DNA of 12,212 nt from an uncultured Kingella sp. (GTDB lineage Bacteria; Pseudomonadota; Gammaproteobacteria; Burkholderiales; Neisseriaceae): contig CAKARD010000033.1 in assembly GCA_916720425.1 (NCBI GenBank), positions 1 to 12,212 of the forward strand, given 5' to 3'. Shown piece by piece: positions 4,329-12,212 of the stretch. The notes beneath the pieces are model-generated. The model saw only the letters and a list, made by a program, of their open reading frames with translations, was not told the origin of the DNA and did no database searches. The position numbers were made by a program, and so were the translations under genes. Every line of letters starts with the position of its first letter. Position 1 is the stretch's first letter.

Positions 4329-7300
4329 TTAGAAAATCTCACGCCAAGACAAACGTTTAACAGAGCTTTCATCACCCAGTGGCGCAACAAGTTGCGACAT
4401 ACGACCATTGTTACCCGCACCATTAAGGATAATACCACCATTAATTACTTTTGTTGGGCTACTTTTTAGAATCATATTGTTGTAAGTATGAATCACACTA
4501 GCAGCTTGGTCTTTTTCATCAATTGAGCCATCATCATTGGTATCAAACAGAGGTTTATTCCAGTTACCACCTGTGCGCAAGTTCACCATCACAACGGCAC
4601 TATCGCCTGTTTGTGTACACACATTTTCAGCGGTTAATGTACTACCGTTGTCAGGTGTAACGGTTTGGAATTGTGCCACACGCCCAGAATTCACCCAAGC
4701 GTTGCTCACGCTCAACATATTGGCGGGGAATTTCAAACGCCAGCCTGTGTGGTTTTGAGTGATAGGATTTTGCGTGATGGTACTAAATGCGCCGCCTTTA
4801 TCAGTAAAGGTTTTAACAAACTCTTGTTGCAAGAGTTTGTCATCATTGGCGATCATTGGGATACCTGTGCCGTTGTTTGCAGTGGTGATTTTATTTTCAA
4901 ACACACCATAAGCATAGTTTTGGAATGAGCGTTTTTCTGCTGCGGAAGGCAAGTCACTATTACCAAAGAAACGACCTGTAGCAAAGGTTACAAACACATT
5001 GCCCGATGCTTTTTGAGCATAAGGCGCACCAACAATAGAGGCATCAGCTTTAAATAATGGTGTGTCAGCGCCATAGGCCAATTTGAATTGACCATCAGCA
5101 TCTTGGTCCAATTTCCAAAGTTTGCCTTCTAAATCACCCACGTATAATGCATCGGCAGAATTGTCGTTATTATCATCATAAGCAAAGATTTCACCGACAC
5201 CTGCTTTGCCAAGTTTGATTTTGTAATAATCTACATTTTCTGTCCAAGAGCTATGTTTTGTATGAATATTTTTTAATACAAAAATATAACCATCATCGCT
5301 GCCTGTGGATGTATTATTGCGATAACCACTGCTTACAATGGCAATAGGGTTGCCATCTTTATCATGTGTCACCACTACTTGTGGAATGGTTAAGCCCAAT
5401 TCGGGTACAGAAAAGTCCCATAATACATTATTAGTCCCCGCGCCATCACTCAAGTTGGTTACATCTAATGCATAAACGCTGTTACCACCACGTCCAGTTG
5501 TGCCAATTAATACAGAGTGCGCCACTTTGCTTGAATCGCACACTTCGGCAATGGTGGGGGATCCATCATTGAGCCAACGGTTGGCGGTGGAACCTCGATA
5601 CAGACTTGAAGCATAGTCGTTTAGGCGTGATAATGTGCCTTCGGGAATGTAGGCCATTTTTTCAGCACCCGTGTTATCAAATATATGTAACATGCCATCA
5701 TTGGCCGCAACGGCATAATTAATGGCGCGATTTCTAACTTTGTTGTCATCGTCATAAGTACAAGTACCACCTAGTGGGCTAGTAGGTAAGGTATGAACGG
5801 GACGAATGGCGGCGGGGCTAGAGTTAATAACCATACCCATTAAATAGCCATTGCGTGTACGCAAGCTGGTGGCACCTTCATTGCTGTCATCACCCAAAAC
5901 ATAAGGAATCAGTTGTTTGGTATCAAACGCATCACCAGAGCGGGTTAACACTCTTGCTAACAATTTGCTGCGCAAGGTGCTTTCATTTTGCATGTTAAAC
6001 TGAACGGCTTGGTTGTTCACGCTGGTGACCACATTGCGAGTCGACCAAGTGGTGCGATTATGATAACGTTGTTCCAACAAAGCCCCTGCATTCCACAAGG
6101 TGGTGTATGTATATGTAAAACCATTGTTTTTGTTGCGTGACACGGTCATCTTGGTTTTGATCAACCCACCAGAATAAACGGGTGAATTTTCGGTATAGGT
6201 AGATTGCAGGATATTTAAACCATTACGTTCTACATCTACGGCCACGTTGGGATCTTCATCTGTGGTTACGTTGGCTTGGGTGGGCGAGTCGGCACCACCG
6301 GCACTGCCAATGGCATTTTTAAGTGCTCGTACCATAGATTCGGGTGTATTGGCAATGGCATAAGTACGTGGTACACCTTTCTTGAATGCGGAAATGGATG
6401 TCCTGCCTTCTAAGTCATCTGTCCATTCAGAACGTACATCGGGCAAAGGTACATAAGGCACAATATCACGGTTGGGGCTGGCTTCTGGGTCATCATTAAA
6501 GCCACCATATTTTGCAGCCAGATAATAGGTATTTTTCATCATACCTTGATAATTAGCTTTATAATCATTATTTTCCACAACGTCAATCGCAAAAGTATTA
6601 ATGGTTTGCTTACCCACTAATCCTGTTTGGATATCATTCAAACGACCCCAATAAGCCAACGCAGGCAAACCAAAGCGTGAGTTACCAGACCATGCACCAA
6701 CATCTGTACCACCACCACCTTTATTAAAAATACTTTCATCTATTCCTTCAAGATTTAAAATCGTGTCAGCCAAAGTGGAAACATTAATTTCCTTATCTTC
6801 CACATGAGTAGATGTTTTTGGTTCATATCTCAATGGATCAGTTGGAGAGTTGCCATAACCTGGCAAATCAATATCATAGTGTGTATTGGTATCACCAATG
6901 AAAACGATTTGGTTTGGACGACATGCATTTTCACGCACATTATTCACACTATTTACTACCAATGGATTATCCCAATCCAAAATAATTGGGAAGTTATCTT
7001 TCCATATCATAGCTGTATTAGATTCGCCACCTTGCATTTGTCGCAATGTATATTGATATATTATGTCCTTATTAGTACCCGCATACGCAGGATTCCTAGC
7101 TTTGAAAGAATTATACTCTTCTGGGAAACCTGTATTACGTAAATAACGTTGCGCTACATAATACAACTCTGCACCTGGGTCATTAGTCTTATAACCTGCA
7201 TAATCACCAAATTTATTTAAATAGTTAATGACACCAGAGTTAGATACTTTAGATTGAGCTGCATCTTCTGTATCTGGGTTGATCACAAATTGTCCAGTAT

Positions 7301-8726
7301 TTGCGTGAATCTCTGCGCCAAGAGTAACAGTTGTACCCGTCGCTTGTATTGGTTGAGTTTCATCACCTTTAGTCGTCATGACGGCTGTCTCACCCAATAG
7401 CGATTTCATACGCGCACGCAATACCCCACCATTGATATATCTATCATCTACGTTAGCATAACCAAAAGCACCAAAACGCATCGTGTTGATACGTTCTTGC
7501 ATTAAACCTGTGGGTTTATATTTGCCATTGGGATACTTGGTACACTGAATGGAAGTTGTCGCATCTTTAGTACCATAGGATTCGGCTGTTGCTGCGTCAT
7601 CACACACACGAACCACAGCATGATAAGGCATATAACGTGCTTTAATAGGTAAAGCTAAAATTTGTTTTTGGAAATATGCCCCAAGTTTTGAAAAATATTG
7701 CTCAAAATAAAAACGGCGACGGAAGCTTACAGAGAAGTCTTGGTTATCAACTACAATAACCGCATTGCCATCACCAAATTTATTTTTTGCCCAATCTCCT
7801 GGTGCTGAACGCAATACGCTATATCTATAAGGCGAATACGTACTATACGATACGAAATCATTGAGATTATCGCTGGCATATTGACTTGGCATGACTCGTT
7901 TAAGCAAATTATCAGGCAAATAAATATAGCGATTAGTAAAAAATGATGAGTTTTGACGTCCTGCCACCACTAAAGCACGGCGCAAATAAGTTTCATTTGG
8001 TGTGTCACCCAATTCATAAGCTTTACTGGTATTTAACATGGTTGCAGCACGGTTACCCCCTGTCAAAGCCTGACGGAAAATATCAATTGCTGCCATACTT
8101 GCCCAGTTAAGCATATTGCCACTGAATTCATTAGGGTTGCTGCCAGAACATAAACCTACACCTTCATTTGTATCAACAGCGTTACTACTAACTTTGAAGT
8201 ATTCCACTGTGTTTGGATTAACAGGTTTATATGGTCTATTAGCATTAGCACCATTTATATCTCGAAGAGCCAATGGAATTTTGCCATTATTGAAAAAATA
8301 TTCCACCTGTTTTGTTTGTTGATTTATTCGTGTATCAATAACATCTTGCCCATTCGTACTATAGCCTGAATTATCAAATGCACGCGCAGCATCACTATCT
8401 GAAGAATCAGGAACATAGACATAGCATTTACGGTTATCAAAATAGCCTAAATAGCGGTTTTTAATACTGATTGTGTTATAGTAGTTTTTGGGGTTACCTA
8501 TTGATACATCAGTTGAGTTATACGCCAAGCCCGCAGTCGGGAACTCCACTGATAAGGCTAACAATACATTGGGCGAATATTGAACGGTGGCACCAACTAA
8601 TGCACCTGAAGCAATATCGGTATTGGTTTCGGCATGGGTTATAGATGTGGTGCTGACCAATAGTGGCAATGCTAACAGAACGGCTTTGCTAAGTGTTCGC
8701 AGCTTGGGCGATGATTTGGTTTTCAT
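4329..8726 (-). CDS. pilC: PilC/PilY1-family type IV pilus biogenesis and adhesion protein
   Basis: PilC/PilY1 proteins act at the outer surface and pilus tip, promote type IV pilus assembly against PilT retraction, and mediate adhesion and twitching. The 1465-residue precursor has a signal peptide (cleavage near THA32-E33). The N-terminal part carries family motifs SPNVLLALSVEFPTA (51-65), YLGYFD (92-97) and FSGNMLNWASMAAID (201-215) followed by LTGGNR, and RPNQIVFIGDTNTHYD (603-618). The C-terminal part is the PilY1 beta-propeller: YAVAANDGMLHIFD (1004-1017), VLIGTTGRGGNSVYALDVT (1072-1090), LYVGDLEGKLWKLD (1194-1207), FATGRFF, and a terminal SWREIF. Calcium-binding loops are visible: D1184-x-N1186-x-D1188-xxx-D1192, and an EF-hand-like DTNDDGSIDEKD at 1395-1406. 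A third, D1207-Q-D1209-A-D1211-G, is weaker. There are eight cysteines, so all could pair. Length is greater than the roughly 1040 residues of Neisseria PilC. No poly-G tract is present in the signal region. Start is ATG 8726 with AGGAGG. Confidence 0.95.
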   Translation of the reverse strand: MKTKSSPKLRTLSKAVLLALPLLVSTTSITHAETNTDIASGALVGATVQYSPNVLLALSVEFPTAGLAYNSTDVSIGNPKNYYNTISIKNRYLGYFDNRKCYVYVPDSSDSDAARAFDNSGYSTNGQDVIDTRINQQTKQVEYFFNNGKIPLALRDINGANANRPYKPVNPNTVEYFKVSSNAVDTNEGVGLCSGSNPNEFSGNMLNWASMAAIDIFRQALTGGNRAATMLNTSKAYELGDTPNETYLRRALVVAGRQNSSFFTNRYIYLPDNLLKRVMPSQYASDNLNDFVSYSTYSPYRYSVLRSAPGDWAKNKFGDGNAVIVVDNQDFSVSFRRRFYFEQYFSKLGAYFQKQILALPIKARYMPYHAVVRVCDDAATAESYGTKDATTSIQCTKYPNGKYKPTGLMQERINTMRFGAFGYANVDDRYINGGVLRARMKSLLGETAVMTTKGDETQPIQATGTTVTLGAEIHANTGQFVINPDTEDAAQSKVSNSGVINYLNKFGDYAGYKTNDPGAELYYVAQRYLRNTGFPEEYNSFKARNPAYAGTNKDIIYQYTLRQMQGGESNTAMIWKDNFPIILDWDNPLVVNSVNNVRENACRPNQIVFIGDTNTHYDIDLPGYGNSPTDPLRYEPKTSTHVEDKEINVSTLADTILNLEGIDESIFNKGGGGTDVGAWSGNSRFGLPALAYWGRLNDIQTGLVGKQTINTFAIDVVENNDYKANYQGMMKNTYYLAAKYGGFNDDPEASPNRDIVPYVPLPDVRSEWTDDLEGRTSISAFKKGVPRTYAIANTPESMVRALKNAIGSAGGADSPTQANVTTDEDPNVAVDVERNGLNILQSTYTENSPVYSGGLIKTKMTVSRNKNNGFTYTYTTLWNAGALLEQRYHNRTTWSTRNVVTSVNNQAVQFNMQNESTLRSKLLARVLTRSGDAFDTKQLIPYVLGDDSNEGATSLRTRNGYLMGMVINSSPAAIRPVHTLPTSPLGGTCTYDDDNKVRNRAINYAVAANDGMLHIFDNTGAEKMAYIPEGTLSRLNDYASSLYRGSTANRWLNDGSPTIAEVCDSSKVAHSVLIGTTGRGGNSVYALDVTNLSDGAGTNNVLWDFSVPELGLTIPQVVVTHDKDGNPIAIVSSGYRNNTSTGSDDGYIFVLKNIHTKHSSWTENVDYYKIKLGKAGVGEIFAYDDNNDNSADALYVGDLEGKLWKLDQDADGQFKLAYGADTPLFKADASIVGAPYAQKASGNVFVTFATGRFFGNSDLPSAAEKRSFQNYAYGVFENKITTANNGTGIPMIANDDKLLQQEFVKTFTDKGGAFSTITQNPITQNHTGWRLKFPANMLSVSNAWVNSGRVAQFQTVTPDNGSTLTAENVCTQTGDSAVVMVNLRTGGNWNKPLFDTNDDGSIDEKDQAASVIHTYNNMILKSSPTKVINGGIILNGAGNNGRMSQLVAPLGDESSVKRLSWREIF

Positions 8727-8731
8727 TTAAA

Positions 8732-8737
8732 CCTCCT
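8732..8737 (-). promoter_or_regulatory. consensus ribosome binding site of pilC
   Basis: AGGAGG on the minus strand ends five bases before the pilC ATG. It is the strongest translation signal in the window and fixes the pilC start. Confidence 0.8.
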
Positions 8738-8811
8738 AGTTATTATATTGGTGTTTAATACTGCAATTATAACGCATCTTGTTTTATAAGACTTTGGTTG
8801 TCTATTTGTAC

Positions 8812-8827
8812 AGCAAATAGTGTGCCA
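8812..8827 (-). promoter_or_regulatory. sigma-54 (RpoN) promoter of pilC
   Basis: The minus strand reads TGGCACACTATTTGCT. This fits the -24/-12 consensus TGGCACG-N4-TTGCW with the invariant GG and GC at the right spacing and one mismatch (A for G after CAC). Start of transcription would be near 8801, about 75 bases before the pilC ATG. Sigma-54 promoters need an enhancer-binding activator; PilR is the obvious candidate for a pilus gene, by analogy with Kingella kingae and Pseudomonas. A TATAAT hexamer (plus-strand ATTATA at 8766-8771) without a good -35 box is a weaker alternative. Confidence 0.65.
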
Positions 8828-8851
8828 TGTTAGATACAGTTATTTTGTATA

Positions 8852-8864
8852 TAACACATTGACA
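8852..8864 (-). promoter_or_regulatory. possible IHF site upstream of the pilC sigma-54 promoter
   Basis: The minus strand TGTCAATGTGTTA matches the IHF consensus WATCAANNNNTTR at eight of nine defined positions. Its edge lies about 25 bases upstream of the -24 element, where IHF often bends DNA to bring an activator to sigma-54 polymerase. A single 13-base match in AT-rich DNA is weak evidence alone; position makes it plausible. Confidence 0.35.
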
Positions 8865-8887
8865 AATAATGTAAAATAAATTAAAAG
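8859..8887 (+). promoter_or_regulatory. candidate sigma-70 promoter for the carbonic anhydrase gene
   Basis: A perfect TTGACA (8859-8864) is followed 17 bases later by TAAAAG (8882-8887), a poor -10 box. Start of transcription near 8894 would fit the ATG codons from 8899 onward. The -35 box overlaps the possible IHF site of the divergent pilC promoter. Confidence 0.4.
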
Positions 8888-8925
8888 CCATGCTTGGTAT
8901 GATGGAATGTTTTCGAATAAAAATG

Positions 8926-9465
8926 ATGAATATAAGAAATTTTTTAGGTACGCAGCCACGCATTGCGCCGGATTGTTTTATAGATCCTACAGCGGTTATT
9001 ATCGGTGATGTGTGTCTTGCTGAACAGGTTTCGGTATGGGCGCAGACAGTCATACGGGGTGATGTAAACTTGATTAGCATTGGTGTGCGTAGCAATGTGC
9101 AAGATGGTAGTGTGTTACACGTGTCACATAAAAACACTGCTAAACCCGAAGGTTCTCCGCTGATTATTGGAGAAGAGGTAACCATTGGGCATAAGGTGAT
9201 GTTGCATGGTTGTAAAATAGGTGATCGGGTTCTGGTGGGCATGGGTAGTATTGTGTTGGATGATGTGGTGATTGAAGATGAGGTGATGATAGGGGCAGGC
9301 AGTTTGGTGCCACCGCGCAAAAGGTTGCAAAGTGGCTTTTTGTATGTGGGTTCACCTGTACAAGCGGTGCGTGAATTGACTGATAAAGAGCGTGAATTTT
9401 TGCGGTATTCGGCAGCGCATTATGTGAAGCTGGCGGCACAACATCAGCAATCTTATGGTACTTGA
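8926..9465 (+). CDS. gamma-carbonic anhydrase family protein (YrdA-like)
   Basis: Gamma-carbonic anhydrases are left-handed beta-helix trimers that hydrate CO2, although many YrdA/CaiE-type members have no proven activity. The repeated hexapeptides (for example VIIGDV, LIIGEE, CKIGDR, VMIGAG) mark the beta-helix. The zinc histidines are present as H65 (GSVLHV), H89 and H94 (IGHKVMLHGC), along with R44 and D46 (IRGD) and Q59. These match the active-site set of the family, so the enzyme may be functional. Counted from ATG 8926 the protein has 179 residues, the normal length, starting MNIRNF as in relatives. ATG codons at 8890, 8899, 8902 and 8923 are in frame and cannot be excluded, since none has a clear ribosome binding site. 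It is divergent from pilC and converges on polA with three bases between stop codons. Confidence 0.9.
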   Translation: MNIRNFLGTQPRIAPDCFIDPTAVIIGDVCLAEQVSVWAQTVIRGDVNLISIGVRSNVQDGSVLHVSHKNTAKPEGSPLIIGEEVTIGHKVMLHGCKIGDRVLVGMGSIVLDDVVIEDEVMIGAGSLVPPRKRLQSGFLYVGSPVQAVRELTDKEREFLRYSAAHYVKLAAQHQQSYGT

Positions 9466-9468
9466 ATT

Positions 9469-12212
9469 TTAATGTGCATCGTCCCAATTGTTACCAATGC
9501 CTACCTCGGCGATAAGAGGAACGGCTAACACGTCTTTTCCCACGCTTGCCATGATTTGTGGTAATTGTTGTTGGATTAGGGCGCATTCATCTTGGCTTAC
9601 TTCTAGTACCAGTTCATCATGAACTTGCATGATAAGTTTTGACTGTAGGTGTTCGCGTTGTAAAAAGTTGCGTGTTGCCAGCATGGCCAGTTTGATTAAA
9701 TCGCTGGCGGTGCCTTGCATGGGCGCGTTGATGGCGGCACGTTCGGCACTGGCGCGTTGTGTGGCCTTGCCATGTATATCGGGCAAATACAATCGTCGCC
9801 CAAATAGGGTTTCGACATAGCCTTGTTGTTGGGCTTGTTCGCGCATTTTTTGCATGTACTCAGCCACACCGCGATAACGGTCAAAATAACGTTGAATAAA
9901 TAATTCTGCTGATGTATTGTCTATACCCAATGCTTTGGCTAAACCATAATGACTCATGCCGTAAATCAAACCAAAATTAATGGTTTTGGCATAGCGGCGT
10001 TGTTCGGGGCTAATGTGTTCGGTGCTCACACCAAAAACTTCTGCGGCGGTGCGGCGGTGTACATCTTCATTATTGTTAAACGATTCAATTAGAGTCGGAT
10101 CTTCGGATAAATGCGCCATAATTCGCAATTCAATTTGTGAATAGTCGGCAGACAATACGATATGATTAGAATCGGCAACAAAAGCTCGGCGCACACGGCG
10201 GCCTTCTGGTGTGCGGATGGGGATATTTTGCAAATTGGGATGGTTGCTTGCCAAACGCCCTGTTACGGCCACAGCTTGTGCGTAAGTGGTGTGGACACGT
10301 TGTGTTTTTGGGTTAATCATTTCGGGCAGTTTGTCGGTATAGGTGGATTTGAGTTTAGCTAAACTGCGGTGTTGTAATAATAGCTGTGGTAGGGGATAAT
10401 CCAATGCCAGTTTTTCTAACACACTTTCGTCAGTAGAATAGCCGCCTGTACTGGTTTTTTTGATGCCTTTGGTGGGCAGCCCCATCTGGTTGAATAAAAT
10501 ATCTTGTAATTGTTTAGGCGAACTTAAATTAAAGGTTTGTCCTGCCAAATTATAGACTTTATCTTGCAAAATGTGCAGTTGTTGTCCCAATTCGTGGCTT
10601 TGATTGGCCAATTCGGTGCAATTGATTTTTACGCCCACGTTTTCCATTTCAAATAATACTTGCGACAAAGGCAATTCCATTTGTTGATACATGGCTAATT
10701 GTTTGTCATTCATCATATGGCGTAAATGTTCTTCAATACGCCATGAAAAATCAGCATCTTGACAGGCATATTCGGTGGCTTGCTCAATGGGAACTTGAGC
10801 AAATGAAATTTGTTTTTTGCCTTTGCCGCACAAATCTTCGTATTTGATGGTGGTTAAACCTAACCAGCGTTGGGCTAAATCATCTAAACCATGCTTTAAA
10901 TGACTTTCTATAATATAAGAAGCCAGCATAGAATCGCCGACTATTCCTTGTAATATTAGACCATGATTATAAAAAACATGTTGATCGTATTTAAGGTTTT
11001 GTCCAATTTTGCCTAGTTTAGGGTTTTCTAAATAGGGTTTTAGGGCGTTTAACACGTGGGCGATGGGCAACTGTTGTGTGGTTGAGGTATGCGCCAGTGG
11101 AATATAAACGGCTTCGCCTGCACCAAAGGCAATACTGATTCCCACTAGGTGTGCTTGCATCATATCTAGTGATGTGGTTTCAGTATCCAAAGCTATGCAT
11201 TGAGCGGTAGACAAACGTGTTAATAATGTTTGCAATAACGCTTCTGTATTGATGGTTTGATAATGTTTGTTGATTGGTGCAAGGGCGGGTTTGGGATTGG
11301 GTAAAAGGGGTTCTTGATTGATGGGGGGGTAAAATAAATCGTTGGGAGTCAGATGTTTTTCGGCTTCTTTTGACCATGTTTTAAAGCCTAGTTGTTGAAA
11401 CTGGGGCAATAGTGCAGCCCAATCTGGTTCTTGACGGTTTAATGTGGCGATACCATGTGGTAAGTCGGTGGATAAATCGACATCCGTTTTGATGGTAACT
11501 AAGGCGTGGGATAAGGGTAATTGGGTTAGGGCATCACGTAAATATTCCCCATTTTTGCCGGTAAAGGTATTGGCGTTTTGCATGATATTTGCCAATGAAC
11601 CATATTGCGCTAACCATTGTGCTGCGCGTTTTTCCCCGCAATTTTTTACGCCTGGAACATTGTCCACTTTATCACCAACCAATGCCAAATAATCAGTTAT
11701 TTGCCGTGGATAAACACCAAATTTTTCAAATACGCCATCAATATCTAGCGTTTGATTTTTCATGGTATCAACTAAATGGACGTGTTCATTGACCAATTGT
11801 GCCATGTCTTTATCACCCGTAGAAATGATAACTTGCATGTTTTGTTGTACAGCCATGACGCTTAGCGTTCCAATAACATCATCGGCTTCTACGCCTGCGA
11901 TTTTTAGTACATGCCAACCCATTTGTTGTACCAGTTGAGGTAATTTATCGGCTTGAGGGCGCAAATCATCGGGCATAGGTGGACGATTGGCTTTGTATTT
12001 GGGATACATATCGTGACGGAAATTTTTGCCTTTAGCATCAAAAATACATGCGCAATAGTCATAAGCAATGTCGTGGCTTAAGCGGCGCAACATATTTAAT
12101 ACACCATAAATGGCATTGGTACGTGTGCCATCGGGTGCGGATAAATGAGCCATAGCGTGATAGGCACGATAAAGATAGGACGAACCATCTACAAGCAATA
12201 AAGTGGGTTTCA
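9469..12212 (-). CDS. polA: DNA polymerase I
   Basis: DNA polymerase I fills gaps and removes RNA primers during lagging-strand synthesis and repair. The first codon is cut: the last window base supplies TG of ATG, then AAA CCC ACT TTA TTG, giving MKPTLLLVDGSSYLYR, so the full protein is 914 residues with its A at base 12213. All three domains are intact. The 5' nuclease (about 1-290) shows VDGSSYLYRAYH, GVEADDVIGTL, STGDKDMAQL and LVGDKVDNVPGV. The 3'-5' exonuclease has D343 and E345 (ALDTET), the NLKYD motif and YACQD, so proofreading is predicted, unlike in Taq. The polymerase has D690 (SADYSQIELR), the O-helix R739/K743/F747 (RRYAKTINFGLIYG) and D866-E867 (QVHDELVLEV). Phenylalanine at the O-helix position favours discrimination against dideoxynucleotides. 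A C7 run encodes the linker at P296-P297. Confidence 0.97.
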   Translation of the reverse strand, partial: KPTLLLVDGSSYLYRAYHAMAHLSAPDGTRTNAIYGVLNMLRRLSHDIAYDYCACIFDAKGKNFRHDMYPKYKANRPPMPDDLRPQADKLPQLVQQMGWHVLKIAGVEADDVIGTLSVMAVQQNMQVIISTGDKDMAQLVNEHVHLVDTMKNQTLDIDGVFEKFGVYPRQITDYLALVGDKVDNVPGVKNCGEKRAAQWLAQYGSLANIMQNANTFTGKNGEYLRDALTQLPLSHALVTIKTDVDLSTDLPHGIATLNRQEPDWAALLPQFQQLGFKTWSKEAEKHLTPNDLFYPPINQEPLLPNPKPALAPINKHYQTINTEALLQTLLTRLSTAQCIALDTETTSLDMMQAHLVGISIAFGAGEAVYIPLAHTSTTQQLPIAHVLNALKPYLENPKLGKIGQNLKYDQHVFYNHGLILQGIVGDSMLASYIIESHLKHGLDDLAQRWLGLTTIKYEDLCGKGKKQISFAQVPIEQATEYACQDADFSWRIEEHLRHMMNDKQLAMYQQMELPLSQVLFEMENVGVKINCTELANQSHELGQQLHILQDKVYNLAGQTFNLSSPKQLQDILFNQMGLPTKGIKKTSTGGYSTDESVLEKLALDYPLPQLLLQHRSLAKLKSTYTDKLPEMINPKTQRVHTTYAQAVAVTGRLASNHPNLQNIPIRTPEGRRVRRAFVADSNHIVLSADYSQIELRIMAHLSEDPTLIESFNNNEDVHRRTAAEVFGVSTEHISPEQRRYAKTINFGLIYGMSHYGLAKALGIDNTSAELFIQRYFDRYRGVAEYMQKMREQAQQQGYVETLFGRRLYLPDIHGKATQRASAERAAINAPMQGTASDLIKLAMLATRNFLQREHLQSKLIMQVHDELVLEVSQDECALIQQQLPQIMASVGKDVLAVPLIAEVGIGNNWDDAH

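Noticed and set aside
6708..6719. (ACC)4 simple repeat in pilC as a phase-variation tract
   Set aside because: The unit is three bases and in frame (encodes G670-G673), so slippage would change glycine number but not switch the gene off.
8802..9320. Minus-strand 172-codon frame opposite the carbonic anhydrase gene
   Set aside because: It is a shadow frame rich in T, S, C and P without motifs. The plus-strand frame carries the full active-site set of a known family.

Overview
The window comes from a member of the Neisseriaceae. The evidence is two exact 12-base copies of the DNA uptake sequence AGGCTGCCTGAA (the 'AG-sim' dialect described for Simonsiella and relatives), a PilC/PilY1 pilus protein, and carA and carB separated by accessory genes, as reported in Neisseria gonorrhoeae. 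A Simonsiella/Alysiella-type genus is a reasonable guess. The species cannot be fixed from this sequence alone.

Positions 1-4222, read on the minus strand, form a split carbamoyl-phosphate synthase locus. carA (2964-4091) has its own sigma-70 promoter and a leader holding a strong intrinsic terminator, which looks like an attenuator. carA is followed by a tightly coupled DUF421/YetF-type membrane protein, a SemiSWEET sugar transporter, a 44-residue entericidin-like lipoprotein (its longer open frame is misleading) and a small secreted protein. About 620 bases without a gene (746-1365) follow. They hold stacked inverted repeats, uptake sequences of two dialects and a likely terminator. Next come an AT-rich gene for a protein with a PD-(D/E)XK nuclease-like signature and a proline-rich tail, and finally the first 20 codons of carB (1-60). 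carA and carB supply carbamoyl phosphate for pyrimidine and arginine synthesis. The genes between them look like unrelated cargo.

Positions 4242-8864 are the pilC/pilY1 unit on the minus strand: a sigma-54 (-24/-12) promoter with a possible IHF site upstream, a strong ribosome binding site, one 1465-codon gene, and an intrinsic terminator just before the carA promoter. The product is a secreted, probably calcium-binding type IV pilus biogenesis and adhesion factor. The poly-G tract that phase-varies pilC in pathogenic Neisseria is absent.

Positions 8859-12212 hold a plus-strand gamma-carbonic anhydrase-like gene, which shares the upstream region of pilC. It converges on polA (minus strand) with only three bases between the stop codons. 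polA is complete except for the A of its ATG, which lies one base beyond the window edge. No phage, insertion sequence, CRISPR, tRNA or rRNA was seen.
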